Part shown: positions 1 through 14,721 of the stretch, in pieces | Layout: every line of letters begins with the position of its first letter | Numbering within the stretch: the stretch's first letter is position 1 | NCBI GenBank assembly: GCA_013399875.1 | Contig: VXAZ01007995.1 | Span: forward strand, 1,505,477-1,569,476 | From: Gymnorhina tibicen | Lineage: Eukaryota; Chordata; Aves; Passeriformes; Artamidae | DNA: 64,000 nucleotides | Reading direction: 5' to 3' | Translations under genes and position numbers: made by a program | The notes under the pieces: generated by a model | What the model saw: only the letters and a program-made list of their open reading frames with translations | Told to the model about the DNA's origin: nothing | Database searches by the model: none

Positions 1-1780
1 GAATGTCTATGAAAAAAAAGGTAAGTTGTAGAAGAAAAAAAATAATATTGAGGAGAGTGTAAGTGGAGAAGATGCCCTAAGGGTCTGCCATTAGTAGGAC
101 ACTGGCTCCTTTTTATTAAAAGCAGCCTTCTTGTAAAAAAGGGAGTGGGAGTGGAAGCCAAATCCTGCTAATCTAACAAGGAGGTAGAAGCAGAGGAACG
201 AAGGAAGAGAAGACTGAAGAAAAGGAGTTCCTGGGTTGAGAGAGAATCAAATATCTCTGTTAGGCAAGGGTTTTTAGCATTTCAAAAGTACTTGTAGAGA
301 GGTTCATGACTTATGAGAAATGTAGCATTTTTTATTTTGGAATTAAAAGTGTATGATGCATGTGTGGTGGGGCTTTTTTTTGTTTGTGTTGGGGTTTTTT
401 TATACGTTTGATTCAGTAGTCAAGTGTGCAGATTCAGTGCCTAGAAACTGGGGAGGTTTTGTTTTAATTCAGCCAAAAGGTCTTGGAGTTTTTTTAGCTG
501 AGATGAAAAATTAAAGAAATCCTTTAGTTTGGCACAAAATGTGTCATTCAACTCAGAACAAAACTTTTTTTTGATTTCTAAGGAAAACCAAACTTGAAGA
601 ACTTGGTTCACAGTTCATGGGGACAGTAGTGAAGTAATGATGATTTTGGTAAGGGTTCCTCTGCCATCCTTTGGCCCCCAGTGTTAGGTAAATGGGAAGA
701 ACACAATTTCTGTTTCCTCTAATCTCTCTGATTCAGAGGCTTTTAAATGTCGATTCCTTTACGTCTATGATGTTGGAAGTAAAATCAGAAGTCAGTATTC
801 GATGAGGAAATCTTCTGTGAGGCACCCAGGCTAAGAAGTAGAAAGCTAAGCAAATCCTGGTAGGATGTCATCAACCAAAGTTCAGGGGCGCTCCTGCAGC
901 AAAAGGGGGGAAAACCAAACACATAAGTTAAGGAAGTTCTTGTCTCAAAGGGATTGTTTGATCTTGCTTTTCAGTCAGGCTGTCTGTATCTCAATTCCAT
1001 GTTCCTGTTTGGGAAAAAAAAGTCATGCATCGTCAGAGGCTGTGCTGAAGACCCAGGTTGAAGATTCCCTTGGGCACCTGTTATTTCTTGAGCTCTCTGA
1101 CACTCAGCTCAAGGGCGTTGTTATTTCTCTGGGACTTCAGCCAAAATAACCAAAAGAAGGAGCCCTGGTGAGCTGGAAAGCAGAAGGATCCCAAACAGAA
1201 ACAGGGAAGTAGGTACTGACATGGGCTGACAGAGAAGTACATCAGAATGCACAGAGACAGCAGAGGTTATTAAGTTCACAAAACAAGTTTCTTATATTGT
1301 GCTACAAGTACTGTGTGTTTGTGTAAGCTTTTCTAAGGATTACTTTGTTTGCACTGAAGAAATATTCCTGCTGCTTACTTTGTCCCTGCATTTTTTCCCC
1401 GGTCTTGCTAGATTTTAGTATTAAAGGTTAAAATATCACCAGTGTCTTTCCTATTACTTGAGTGTTACGATGTTCTGTATCTTTCGGACATTCGGTTTTA
1501 CCTTTAAACAAAGCCAAACTTGGGTTAAGTATAAGGGTCTCCTTTCTTGGTTTAGTTTTTCTAATAGCCACTTTTGCTGAGAGTTTAAACAGAATTCCTT
1601 TTTCTTTTCAGTTTAGAACTGAAACATCAGCTTCCTATTTTTGAGCTTTAAAAGCTTACTTACCCCCAGTTAGAAGTCTTCATCTCTAGTCCTTGATATG
1701 GGATACGCTTAAGACAATATTAACTGCCTCTAATTTATCTTGAGTTTGGTACTAAATAAACTGGATTTAAATGTCTCAGA

Positions 1781-1828
1781 GTTGTATATGTTTTGTAGTG
1801 TTCAAAGCAGTTGTATATGTTTTGCAGT
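1781..1828 (+). repeat. 19-bp tandem duplication, period 29
   Basis: GTTGTATATGTTTTGTAGT at 1781-1799 recurs at 1810-1828 with one change (C for T). Confidence 0.85.
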
Positions 1829-4275
1829 AGCTGCTTGAAGCAATATGGGAAGCTGTCTTTCATAAATGTTTGGTTGCTTGGCTTTGTTCAAGTGCTCAAA
1901 ATAAAATTGGTCACAAGAGTGCTGCAGAGGAATTCATATGCAGTAACAGTGTAAAAATTGCTTGGTGGGATCACGAAGTCTAATTTTGCCAATAATTAGC
2001 TCCCCTCTGCTGCATATGACTTGGCCTTTGTGGTGGTCTGCTGCATATAGAGCAGCTTAAGGTTTTTCTGTGTTAGAACACTGTAGCCTAATTACAGGGC
2101 TTATTATAGGCTGGGCGACGAAATGTTTCAGATGTTCTGTGAGATACAGAAGATCAACATAGATAATATAATGATCTCTTCAGGCATTCTGCTATAAATG
2201 GATGCAGCTCTCTTAAGCCTCCCAGGGTTGCTGATATGTTATTTCCTGAGTGTCATTTCTTTCAGCTCTATTAATTTTACCATCTGAGGGAGCAGAAGTT
2301 AGGAATTTGTTTGTTGTAAAGTCTGATGGTTTCATAGCTTGCCCATTTAGACTCTGACCTTCTCTTTTGGCATGTGAAGGTAAGAATGACAGATAAATAT
2401 ATCTTAAACTTTGTGTAAAAACAATAAAATAAAAGCGTGAAAAATCCCAACTCTGTGTCTGTTGAAATGTTTCTGATGATGGTACACATTCAAAGGAAAA
2501 TGACTCTTTAGTGACTTGACCTTATGCAGTGCGGACCTTTGTATATGTGAGGTTATTACACAGGTGAGACCTCTTTGCTCTCTTGAAACCCAGTGCTTAC
2601 ATCTGTGCCTGAAACTTGGCTCTACCTTTCACGGATTTAATGAAAAATTCAAGTCCTTCATATGCAGCATGGCTTTATATTCTGTACTATTAATCAGAAC
2701 AGGTTTTCTGAATGAAAAGCAGGATTCACCACACTTAATTTTCTGCTTTTTCCAAGATGGCCATTTCTGTTGTTACTCCTGTTCCCTGGTTTAAAATTGT
2801 TTTTATTTCATGTCTTTTCCAAGAGACATTGTAGTATAGGTACTTTATGGCATTGCTTTAAGAAGAAAATAAATTTCATCAAAATAACAGGGGGAGAGGG
2901 GTGTTTATTATCCAGTATTCAATTTACTTGTAAATGTGTATATAATTGTGTATACATATATATGAAAACCCCTGTTTTTTATTTTCAAAATGACCTTTGT
3001 GCCTTCCTGCTATACTTGGCTTGGTTATTCGATATTCTGGTAGAGGATCGAAGCACAGTATAACTTCAGTAAAAACAGCAGTTAAGTGCACCTGGAGATG
3101 GGATGAGTTGCAGTTCCAGGAATCACCTGACAAGAAGTGATTCTGTATCTTGAAGGGAGAAATTGTATATTTTGAACATCTGTTTTTATAAAGCTTCAAT
3201 TCTCAACTATAGTTTTTAATTTTAATAACCTACACAGTAGATGAGGGTTTTTTGCATGTTGCTTGTAAACGTCTTGGAAAACAGTAGCTATTTGTCAGAC
3301 AGGATTTTTTTTTGCTATAAGTACTAATTTTGTATATTTACATCTATGTAATGTGTTTAGGAAAAAAGCAACTGAACAGACAAAAAAACTGAACTGAGAA
3401 AAATGAGGTAGGGCTTGGCAATTTTTCTTTTTTATTTCTCTCGGAGATGCCCATTTAGGTGAGAATGGCAAAAAATGGGCTCTTGACAGTTGTCAGGAAT
3501 CTGTTATTTGTATCTCTTACTGTGCTCTAACCCGTAACAATCCTTCTGTTATAACGTGTAGCAAAGTTCAGTACGAGCTGGTAAAATTGATACACTAACA
3601 GTGTCTTTTGTCTGTCTTTCTCTCCGGTTTGCCCTGCTACAGCTTTGATGTGGTATCTCTCTACGTTATTTTGATTGATTTGAATTAGTCTGCCTCCAGA
3701 AGCTAGGTGATTAATTTGAGTTTGGCACACGGCCCTTTCTTTTCCTTAAATGTGGGGCAGTGTTCAGTATGTGTTTATGTCACGTGTTGAGCAGCTCTCT
3801 TGCTGCATTGCAAGCATGCTGTGTTTCAGTGGCTGGGAACCAGGACTGCACTTCATGGTGGTGGTGTTCATCACACCGGCCCTTTTATCTTGTGTTGTTG
3901 ACCTGCTCTTTTCTTTACTTTAGAACTGCATACTGAATATGGCACATATTTGACAGCACTCACTGTGGGACCAGTGGGAAGTTCAGGGTATATTCCTCTC
4001 ATTAGGACTACACCTGAGGGATTTTCACTGTTAGGAACATGGGTTTGTCTGTGTATTAATAACATTCTCCTTGTGGTCAAATGAACAGTCACATCTGCCT
4101 GCTGGAAGCAGAGGCTTGTATCCCTTTTGTTTTTAAGGAGCATTTAGAGCTTTATTTTAGACAGGTGTTCTCGTGTGGATCTTGGTGTCCTGTGGAACAT
4201 GTTCTTGTCAGCTCAGCAGGTTTATGCTCACTGTTACTGCAGTGAGGAGCCTGTCCAGCATTCACAACCCTGCTG

Positions 4276-4290
4276 CCAGCAGAGGGAAGG
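4276..4290 (+). promoter_or_regulatory. CTCF-like motif, plus orientation
   Basis: The sequence CCAGCAGAGGGAAGG matches the CTCF core CCASYAGRKGGCRSY except A for C at position 12 and the last base. It lies in a locally GC-richer stretch of the upstream intron. Motif evidence only. Confidence 0.45.
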
Positions 4291-5080
4291 AAGAAGGAAC
4301 CTGGAGTTAGATAATCACAAGGAGTGTTGGTGGATGGGCATCCCACTGGTGCAGGCGTCCCACAGGAATGCTGCCTGTTCTCCAGGAAATTCAGGAGTTG
4401 CAGGTCTTTTTGTGTGTCCAGCTGCAGCATTAATGTTTCCTAGCAGGACACAATTGTATGTGAGCTTGTCTTTTACAAATGACTATAGAAATTCCCTTTG
4501 GAAGTCTTTTATGTATTTTTGTTAAATTAGGGATCCCTGCTTGCAAAAATTGTTGTATTTCTCATTCTCTGTATTTCCAGCTTTTTGCAGCTTTCAAAGT
4601 GACATTTCTGTGTCTTTCAGTAAGCTCAGATGCATGCTGTGTACTTTATGCAGCTGCGTGGTAGCACAGAAGACTTGTTAATTCTTAAAAACAATATTAA
4701 ATTTGTTGTTTTTATTTACTTCCAACTTAATCTCTGGTGAAACACGTTTCCTTTTAATGTATTTTTTTCATGGAAGATTGTATGAAATGTGTAGGTCTAT
4801 AGGCAGTTATAATTGTGGTATGGCTTTCCACATAGCTGTATGCACATTCATTCATTTCAAAAAAACCCAGAACAAACCCCCAAAAACCTGCTGTATTCAT
4901 GTGAGGATAACAAAGGGGTTGTGATTGTGTTTTATGACTATTTTGTTGCTGTGATGATGTATATGAAGTTTTAGTTCTCTTTCTGAAAGAGAGTGGAGAA
5001 GATTTTTAGGTAAAACTTTGCTGACAATATTTTAAAGGAAAATGTAAATTCCATCGCTCCTTTTCAAATAACAGATGGAA

Positions 5081-5151
5081 TTTAGTTACTGAAGTAATTT
5101 AGGTTTTTAGTTACTCAAGTAATTTTAGTTACTGAAGAAGTAACCTCCTTA
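5081..5151 (+). repeat. Imperfect threefold repeat of TTAGTTACTGAAGTAA-type units
   Basis: Three adjacent copies of a roughly 20-bp unit each centre on TTACTxAAGTAA, which is itself nearly palindromic. Copies differ by one to three bases. Confidence 0.8.
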
Positions 5152-6156
5152 AGTTTTTCTTGTATATTGATCAAACAAGCAATGTACCTAATAAATTTAG
5201 ATTTCTGTTCATGGAAAAAGACTTGGTTCTTGTAACAGAAAATTTTGTGTTCTGAGAATAAACAAAAAGCAGCATCTGAGATCCCACTGGTGCTCGATAG
5301 TATTGCTGGAGCTCTATGGGTGCATCACCCACCTGCCTTGGTTTTTACAAATACTTTTTCCAGAGGCTGCTGCCTCTGCATTGGTAGTTTCTATGAAGAT
5401 TGCTTAGCATTAATTTGTCCTGAGACATTCAACTAGAATATACTAATAGTGAAGTGGCTGTTGTGAGGTATCTGTAGTTTATTATCCTGTGACTAGTTGA
5501 ACTAAAAATTGCACACATCTTACAACCACGTGTTTGACAAGTGTTTACTCTGTCATTGAGTCATGTTGGGACTGTGTGAGTAGGAGAAAAACTAAGTAAA
5601 TTATTTAAGAACCAGCATCTGTACCAGTGCTGTGGCTATTTTGCAAGTGAACCTTAGTTGTGAAAGATTTTACCACAAAAGCTGGGAGTCATCTAGAACC
5701 ATCACGCTTTCAAAGCAGAGTGTCTTAAAAATGAATTTGCTACAATGCTGTTGAATATCCGAACAATTTCTAGTTTTATTTAAATAAACTCTCCTCAGCC
5801 TGTCCTGGAAGCCCTGGGTTGCTGCCCCTGCAGCACTACAGCACAGGCTGTTGGAGAAATACTGTGAGACAACTTGCAGGTTACATGCTTTGTCTTGGAA
5901 TTTTCTGCTTTCCAAACTTTTCAGCTAAATCTTGCATAATTATTTTTTTATTATGGATTAGTGATTAGGCAGTTGACTGAGTACAGCTGGGGTCATTGGA
6001 ACACTTGATATGTCATGTTATTGTGGCTTTTCAGTGAAGGCGCCTTCGGCTTTTGTCAGTACTTCTATGACGTTTTGTGTCCTGAGTTCTTGTGTCCTAA
6101 GATTTCTTCCCTGGTAGTACTTGCTAAGAGCTAGTATGTTGTTACAATGAGTGACT

Positions 6157-6166
6157 AAAAAAAAAA

Positions 6167-6199
<33 letters not shown>
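6157..6199. repeat. A14-T29 homopolymer junction
   Basis: Fourteen A bases are directly followed by 29 T bases. The tract is self-complementary, so it can fold into an A/T hairpin, and its length is likely polymorphic and error-prone in sequencing. Confidence 0.95.
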
Positions 6200-6203
<4 letters not shown>

Positions 6204-9200
6204 CTGAACAAAAAATTGAGGTAGTATCCTTAAACCTCGCAGTTTAGTGTTGCCATTCAAATTTACTAAAATAATTAGGAGAGGGGTAAAAATATGGGTG
6301 TTCAGAACATAGATATTTTTCAACATTCATGTCAAGGCATAGCCTTTGATTTCTCTGACTCTGCTGCTTTCTAGCTTAAATGTTTTGAGGAGTAACAAAA
6401 TATGTTTGGATATTAAGCATAAGCATTCCTTTCTGTTAGAAGGTGAAGCAGCATTAAAGTCAAAGTTGTGACATTAGTGACTAAGACCAAGATACTTGTA
6501 TGTGTGTCGAAGTAGCAGACACCTCATGGTCTACTTTCCCTTTCTATGTGAATGAGTTTTGAGTGGGTTGTTGAGAGCAGATTTTCCTTTATTCCTGCTG
6601 AACTGGAGTCAGCTCAGGTGGGTGCTTATCCTTAAGCTTCTTATAAATCTGTACATGTTCTTTACTTTCATTATGCCAGGAAAACACCTTCAGTTATGGA
6701 TTTTTTTATTGAGATTGCACTTTGTTTGGGGAATTAGGTAGTGACAATATAAAATTAAGGAACTGTGCAAAATGTAGAGTTTTTTTTTCCCTCAGAATTT
6801 TAGAAGTATATCTAACTGTTGAAAGGCTTCCTAGTGCATTTAGGCATGTTGTAGGAGTGACAGGAAAAAATTTGCTGAAGCCACCAAAGACGTAGGGAGA
6901 AATGGGAAACCACATCTAGAGTGCTAATTGTAAACTATTTCAACGCGTGCTCTCTTGCTGATGAAGTGAATCGTCTGTATGAATGTATTCATGTGGCATT
7001 TTTTGATGAAATGTTAATTTTTTGCTTTATTAGCAATTCTATTGTTTTGCAGCTTTTCATGAAGTATATTTGTTGTAAAGAAAGCAGGCTGAAATAAAGC
7101 AGAATGCATAGAAGACATTTCATTGTAGTTCAATTACAGTTTTTGGTTAAATTTTAACCACGATCGGGACAAATGTTGTCATTCTCTATAAACTTTGTGG
7201 GTGTAACTTCACGTCTAGCACTTGGAAATACTTTTGAGACTTGCAAAGCTGGGGAGATGCCAGCAAGTATAACATAAGCTACAGGAAAAAGCTGACTCAT
7301 TCCTTTGCCTTGAAAAGCTTGCCAAAAATAACACAGGTAGGGATTGCTTCTCTTACTACTGGGGCACAATTAGTAATTTTGTTATTTAGATATTACTGAA
7401 TTAATTTAAAAATCTAAATGGAATAATATTTTTTATAGCTGAAACTCATAGCAGTCAATTTTTGTAACCTCTGAAAGTAATGGTTTCAGAGTAGCTGTGT
7501 GTGTAGTAAGGTGATTTTTTTTGTAAAAAACCTCTCTCTGGTTAAAGTAATTGGTATTTCTGCAGGAGGTTTCATGGGATTTCTTGTTTAGAATACACAT
7601 CTCGGACTTGCTTGTAGCAGGTGAGATTTGGTAGTTGCATAAAGCTGTTCGGAAGCCACGTTCCTCTGCTTGGGAATCTCAGAGTCCAGTCTGGATGTCT
7701 TGGGGCAGAAAGAAATGATGGTAATTAATACAGCTGGTGTCGGTAAACCTTTGTTGTACTAATCCACATTGACTGCAGTATTTGGCTAACACTTACAGTA
7801 TGTTTTTGTCAGCACCAGTTACTAAAACTTCTGCTGTTTATTCTGGAATTTTCTGCTTTTTTATTGTTGTAAACTGATCCCAAGAGAAGTCTATGCGTGG
7901 TCTTACTCTTTATCCAGTTTCCCGTAATCACAGTACGAGCAGGTCAGAACAAATGTTTTGATCTGTCTGCACCTGCCAGTACCCATTGTTACCAGTTCTG
8001 TTGAAAATTAGCCCAAATTAGTATTTGCAAAGAAGAAAGTTATTAGAGGAACATTACTTCAAAACATTTACTGTTATTACTAAAATATATGCATGTAGTA
8101 GAGCCCTGTGAGTTAGTTTCATTTTAAGAAATACTTCTGTGCTCAAAAGGAACTAATAAATCTTTGCACTTCTCCTGTTTTGCTGTACTGTTGCATATGA
8201 AAATATGTTCCTTTGTCACTTAGATTTATGGTTTGGAAGCAGTTTGAAATTCACTTTTGCTTTTTCAGTCCTTTCATGGATGCTTTGTCTCATTAATGCT
8301 TTCCTTTATCATTTAATCATTTCTTTTCCTCTTTCTGGATAATATTTGTTCAGTTTTGGGTTTTGTTTCCTTTCTTTTTAAAAAACCCCTTCTCTCCATT
8401 GTAGAAAGCATTGGGAGTTCTATCATCCATTAATTTTGTTTGAACATCAAATAAAAACGGATTTTGAATCTTTAGGATTAGAAGTTTATCACGTGAAAGC
8501 GGAAAATTGGAGTAGAAATAGTGTGTGTCAGGGAGAATATCACATTTAGCCCAAATTAGGAGTAGAATTATTTGCAATGGAATGACAACTGTAAACCGAA
8601 TAATATTAATGACCCATTTTGTGCTGTGGAAATATAGAATAAAATACAAAAGACAAGAAATAATATTTTTAATTTATTATGGAATACTTAATGAGGGCTT
8701 TTTGGTGTATTTCGTTACACTTTTTTGAATTCAACACATCTTGAGTGATCCTCAAGCACAGATGAATACTGGCTAATATTTCCAAAATATAACAGCTGGA
8801 GTTTTTTTATTCTACAGAACTCAAAACCACAGTATGTTTGTCTTGTGTGTCATCTTGCCCTCTGTAGTGAGGTTTTGTATGTAGGTTTTGATATTATATT
8901 CACTTAAATATTCTGAAAAATAAATCTAAGATTAAATGCTGAAAGAGTCAGTGAAAGATTAAAACAAGTTTTTCTTTGTTCTGAGTGTGAAACAACAAAA
9001 TGCCCATTTTTTTGGTTATAATTTTAAATACTGTCCTACAAGCAGCTAACACCTCTTCATGTCTTTACTTCTGCTAATGTAGAAAACAGCGTGGGGTAAA
9101 CTTTCTGCATTTGTTATTTGAGAGAAATTGTTTTTATATTGAGAAGATATTAAATATATAATAGGAAGGAGAGGCAACATGAACAGCAAAGACACAAAAT

Positions 9201-12200
9201 GCAGAACTCTGTTTTTTTAGCTTGCCGGACATGTTAAACCGAAAGTAAAATCTGAGTTTGTAGCATTTGGGGGAGAATATAGATTTTTAATAGTTGTAAT
9301 AAATGAATCCTCTCATCAAAAAAAGCTTTTGCTGAGTTTCATAGAAATAATCAAATATGTGATTTATGAGACTGTTACCTTAAGTTGAATACAAGAAAAA
9401 TATACTAATATTGTAAATCTGAGTGTGTCAGAAAATCAGGGGGTGGGAAGAAAATGCCCCATGAGCAAGTTACTCCATTACAGTTCCCTGTGACTTTCTG
9501 AAGCACTTGATGCCATTTGGTTGGACATCTTTGGGTTTTGGGTCATCTACCGTGGCAATTCCTGTTACCCTGTCTCAAGCTCTCATTCATGTACTGTGTT
9601 TGCTTAATGTAAACCTCCTCAATTTTTAGCTAAACAAATGTAAAGCTCTGCGTGGGCTTTGATAAGTAGACTCAAGTGGTCTCGCTTGCTGAATGCAGTC
9701 AAACCTAAATAAAGTTTTTGGAATTCTGTGGGAGCAGCTTGTGCTGGTTGTGTTAAGCTGGTTTGGTTTTTTCTCCCAGTGAAACTCATGCATCTCTCAG
9801 ATGTGCAGGTTATTTACCCCTCTTCAGCCCTCTCTTCTGAAGGGGTTGTTCTTCCAGCACTCTGCTGCTTCAGCTTGCTTTCTCCTTTTGCTTGTGGATA
9901 TGGTTTCTAGTACCCTGTTTTGGAGAGCTGATCTTGCACTGTGCTTTGTAAAAGCTCTTGGTCTTCACTGGGGTAGAGGTTCCAATAGGGAAATTTTAAG
10001 GGGTCTGTATCTGTCAGCCAAAACCATTGTGTGCTGTGGAAAGGGGAGGGGACGAACAAGAGGTGGCCAGTGAAGAAGAGCTCTCTCCTCACCCATTTTA
10101 AAAGCCTTTACTGCACTTTTGCCTGGGCCTGCCTTTAACTCTTAATTCATCTAAACATCACTGTTAAATTCTGGAAATTTGAAAACTGGCTCTCATCTGT
10201 AGTTTGTGAAGAGGAAGGAACCCCTTGCCTCGTTTGAATATTCAATCAGTATTTGTAGACTTCTGCTTTTGAATAATATGATTGGTAAATCCAGTCCATC
10301 CTCAAGCTTTGTGAAAACTGAGTATCTACAACTTGTGAGTTTAACATTTGTGCTATCTAAAACCCCACATTATTCATAGGACCCTGGGATGAGAGTCACT
10401 CTAAGATGTGCTTAATTGCTTTTAAATGGTTAGCACTAGAATTGTGTATTTTGAAGGAAATCATTGACATTGTTGTTTCAATAGATAATTAAGAAATGGT
10501 GGTTCTTGGTTTTCTTTCTGACACTGTTTTGTACTCATAAAAGATAGTCACAATTAGTCAGGACTGACTAATCTAGTTAAGTTAATATTCCCGTGAAGAA
10601 AAGTTCTAAATTTCAATCTGCTTCGCAATGTCCTTTAGGTAACTAAATAATTTCAGAATGCCACGGATTTTTTATGCTGCCCAAATTGTTAATGAATTTG
10701 GTAACCTTTCATTAACCCTATTGCTTTATTGTTCCCTGTGGTTTTGGGAAATAAAGTTGGATTTAATATATTTCAATACTGTAATTTGGAAGTGTGCTGC
10801 TGAAAAAAACACACCAAAAAATATTGTTACTTTAGACCTTTGTAATGGGCATTTGTCAGTCCAGTGTTATATCACATTCTTGTCATCCTTTTCATTTAAA
10901 CAAACCCCAGGATTCACAGTATGTTTATCAAGATAACCTGTACTGGATGATGGAGTCACAGGTGCTTGAGACTGGAAGTTGTTTCTGGATATCTCTCTGG
11001 CCCAAAGCAGGTCCAATTAGGTCAGGTTATGCAGTACTTAATGAATTCTTGAACAAGCTGTTCCAATTCCTGGATATATGACTGATATCCCTAAACAAAA
11101 TGTATAAACCAAGAAGAGCTACATTCAGTTTATAATTTAATGGAGTAAATTGTGGGCCTGGTAGTTTTTTGAAGGTTGTCATCAAAACAGAAACTATCCT
11201 GTTTCAGGATTGGACAGTGCTATGGCAGAATTCGTGTATGGATAGCACTGAGACACACCTAGGATTCTTGGCTTTGGGAAAAATCTTCTGAAACCCCTAT
11301 AATTTTCCACTTAAGGTGAACTTCACTCTTTAAATAATGATAGCATTAGAAAAGGCAAATGCCTGTGGAAGCTGTGGTACCCCAGATCCAGCAGGGGCAC
11401 TTGTGGATATGCAGTGTGAGAGCAGCATAAGCACGGAGTGCTACTTCCCTGGCATCACTCTCAGCAGCAGGTTGTTGGGAGCTGAAGGCACTTTCTGATC
11501 CAGACATGGTTTCTTTATATTTAATAACCCATAAATAGATTTAATGCACTGGTTATTAAAATTATTTTGAGGGTAATACACATTTTTAATGAGTATAAAT
11601 TGGTCACACAGGGTGGTTTTGGTGATCAAAGATCCCTGTTTGGAGAGACAAAAAAAATGTAGTATCTTTGAATGTTTGCATAACCATAGAGATGTGATCC
11701 TCTCTCAAAGGGGGCTGACACTGGGGAAGAACAGCCTGGAACAGATCTTTGCCTTAGTAACGTGTTCTTGTTTTAATTTTTTTTTTTATAGTCACAACCT
11801 TCTCCCAATGAAATTCTAAAGCAGATGGTTGTTCCTTTTTCTTTTTTTTCTTTGCAGGGTCTACTTATAGCTGTCTTGTTAGAACATGGGTATTTAATAT
11901 TTATGCACTGCTACCATTTGCTGTCTACATTATTTTAGTCTTCCATCTTGCTTAACAAACAGTGTCTGGACTCTTTAGTTTTACAGTGTGGTTAATAGAG
12001 GTCTTTCCATCAAAAAAGTACATAATGCTTCTGCTGTATTTTCTTACTCCTGTGCCCCTTAAATGTCATCAAGTTTACAAAACTGGGGATATGAACAAGT
12101 GAGTTATTCAGTTTTAAAGAAAATAGCTTGGAGCCTCTATCGTATTTAACCCCTCTAACTAGGCTCAGAAGAAGTTTGAGCTGATTTAATCCTCTGAGAC

Positions 12201-14721
12201 AGAGCTTTGATGGAAGTGTGAAAATGCCACATTGCTGTATTTCTTCACAGCTGAAGCAGCTTCTTTTCCCCAAGTAAAGAGAATTCTGTTGCACCAGCAG
12301 ATCATTATTAGTGTAGGTTCTGTGGTACAATACCTGTATTTGTCTCTGTATCTTACAGATGCAAAATAAAGGATAATTTTGTCTCTCAGCCAACTTTGTC
12401 TGTTGATTGACAGGAATTCAATCTATGGTGCTGAAGAATATGGGAGGGAGAAGGCAATCCAGAAAAACCCAAATAAACCAAAACCTCCTACACTTTCCTG
12501 GAGGTTTATTAGATGAACACGATCAAGAGCTATGTATGACTGCAAAAACCACAATGATGATAAATGAGACACACTGTTAAAAAACCCCCACTGATTATTG
12601 CCATGCACAGTGGATAAACTGATTTAAAAACTGATCTGGTAGGGAACTTTGTTTTTGCTGTAATTTGATACAGCCTCATGGGTTGTTGCTATAGCTTATA
12701 GGTACCTCTGACCTTTTCCTTCTCTGCTTTTTAAATTATTATTTATGCAATATTTGTTTCTAAATGCAGGATAAATCTTATTGCAGTATCACAGTAATTT
12801 AGCTGAGTTCAGCAATAAAACCTTTTGACTTCATGTAGCCTTAACTATTAATGTAAATTGTAAAAAAATCATGTTTATATATTCAGAGAAAAAGAAACCA
12901 TAGCATTTAAATCTTGATTACACCCATTTTTGTGTTTATCAAGCACTTACTTAAGCTACATTTTTTAATGTCAGTTTGTACAAATGGTGTTGATGGATGA
13001 TGACTGTCAGCAGTTCAGTCACAGGGTATGGCTTCGTCCTCCTGGAGTACCAGGGAATCTGTGAACTTCTAAACATCAGTGTTCCCTTCTTCACTGGGCA
13101 CCGGACACTCGTTCACCAGGTGTTCTGGCCAACAGATAAGGTATATCTGACATATGAGGGTGGATATTAGAAGTTGTGAGGGTAGAAAATGGATGTGTTG
13201 CTGCTGGTACAGGAGAAAATGGAGAGTAGTGGGATGCTACAAGCTCTCTTTAACCTCACTGTTAAGCCTAACAAATATGTACCTGTGAACTCAACAACAG
13301 TGGTTAAAAATCACCCAAGAGAGAAATAGAATTAATCTTTTGGGGTCTGTTTTTTCTCCTCTCCAGATTTTGTTAAAAGTTGTTTCTCATTCCCTTGTCA
13401 AATTCCCTCCCGTGCTGTTCGACGTTATCTGCCTGCTGCTGTGCTAGGATTAAAAGTCTGAAGTTAGGCACGGTTCTGACATCTTTGCTCATGTGTCTTC
13501 TGACAATAGTCAGGACAAAGTTTAATCAGCTGAGGAGCTGGTGTGTAAGTCACTTTCACCTTCTCACATGGTGTCACTTTTGCTGCTCCTCAAATATGAA
13601 AAATCCTAGCAAGGAGATGATTTTAAACACCTTTCTTGGTGGTGGTACAAAGCAGTCTGAAATAAGTTGTCTTCAAAATACTCTTGAAGAGGGTCTTACT
13701 TGCTGTCCAAGTTTTTCCCTCATCCTGACTTATAATTTCCAAGTTTATACAAACTTCTGTAGCATCAGATGTGCTGGAAATGCATTACAATTTTCTGCAA
13801 CATAGAACAGAGCAATGCTGCAAAAGGCTGAGCAGATAATTTTGTCAGAAGTGGGGTTTTGAACTTGAGAATGGGGTATGTTTGGACAAGTTTAAAAACA
13901 ATGTATTTGAATATGAGATGGAATTCCTTAGGATACTTTTATAGGTAATAGCTGTTGTTTCAAATAAGACCAAACGTGAATGCAGATGGCCAGGTTTGTA
14001 CTTCTGCTTACATAAGTAACATTTTGTTTATTCTGATGATCTGGGCAGCATGCAATGGTATTTAACTGCATCAACCCTACTTAAAAAATCCTTCCTTTTC
14101 TACCTGAAGATAGTTTGAATTTTTGGGATGGTCCCTTGTGTGATTCCCTGGCAGTCTGAGGAAGCCGGATGGTGTCTGTGTGTGTGAGGTGTAGATGCGA
14201 TGGAGCTGCTCTGGAGTAGCTGTTTGCACCAGCTCAGCAGTTGGTGAGCACACAGGGCTGGCAGCACGCAGGATGTGTGCAGCTGGGCAGCTTCATGGGC
14301 TTGGCCATGTCTGGTGCTTCTGGGAAACATTAGATTTTCTGTGGCCGTGCTGTGAGGCTGCCTGGGCTGTGCACGGTTGGCTCAGTGTGTTTGGGAGCAG
14401 TGTGTCCCCCTCAGTGTGTGTGAGTACCAAAGTGTTACACTGACTGAGCAAGGGCCATGCAGTTTATTCCCAGGAATTCCACCTGGGAAATCCATCACAT
14501 GCATACAGGAGTCTGAGCTTCAGCTCATGTTTGTTTTCACTTAGATACGGTCTTTATGCAGATACCATAGTGATAATATCATTTACCAAGAATATTCACT
14601 AAATAGAGAGCATTTTAGGACATGTTTTGAAGCAAGATGATCACTCTTTAAAACATATTATGAAAATTCTGATATATTTTTGTTCTGTATGCTTGACTCA
14701 AAATTTGTTTTCTCTTTTCAG

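Larger units (their letters stand above)
1..14721 (+). other. FAF1: FAF1 intron (3' part), upstream of first visible exon
   Basis: This AT-rich intron holds no recognisable coding exon. I looked for the preceding FAF1 exon, which should encode the segment ending Asn-Asn-Trp-Asp-Leu-Val, and did not find it, so it should lie upstream of the window. Contents I can name are short tandem duplications near 1781 and 5081, an A14/T29 homopolymer junction at 6157, and a CTCF-like motif at 4276. The 3' end has a pyrimidine-rich acceptor (14709-14721) ending in CAG. The open frames here, up to 141 codons, show no family I recognise and no splice logic, so I treat them as chance. Confidence 0.85.

Noticed and set aside
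4947..5000. Possible C/D-box snoRNA (GTGATGATGT followed by CTGA)
   Set aside because: The C-to-D distance is too short and no terminal stem is present.
12010..12393. 127-codon minus-strand open frame
   Set aside because: No recognised family, no promoter or splice context; treated as chance.
13380..13805. 141-codon + strand open frame as a possible gene
   Set aside because: It is Cys/Ser/Leu-rich with no recognised domain and no exon-like borders in FAF1 phase. It is plausible by chance in an intron.
1..14721. An earlier FAF1 exon encoding the N-terminal UBA part
   Set aside because: No stretch encoding the expected Asn-Asn-Trp-Asp-Leu-Val end before a GT donor was found by eye.
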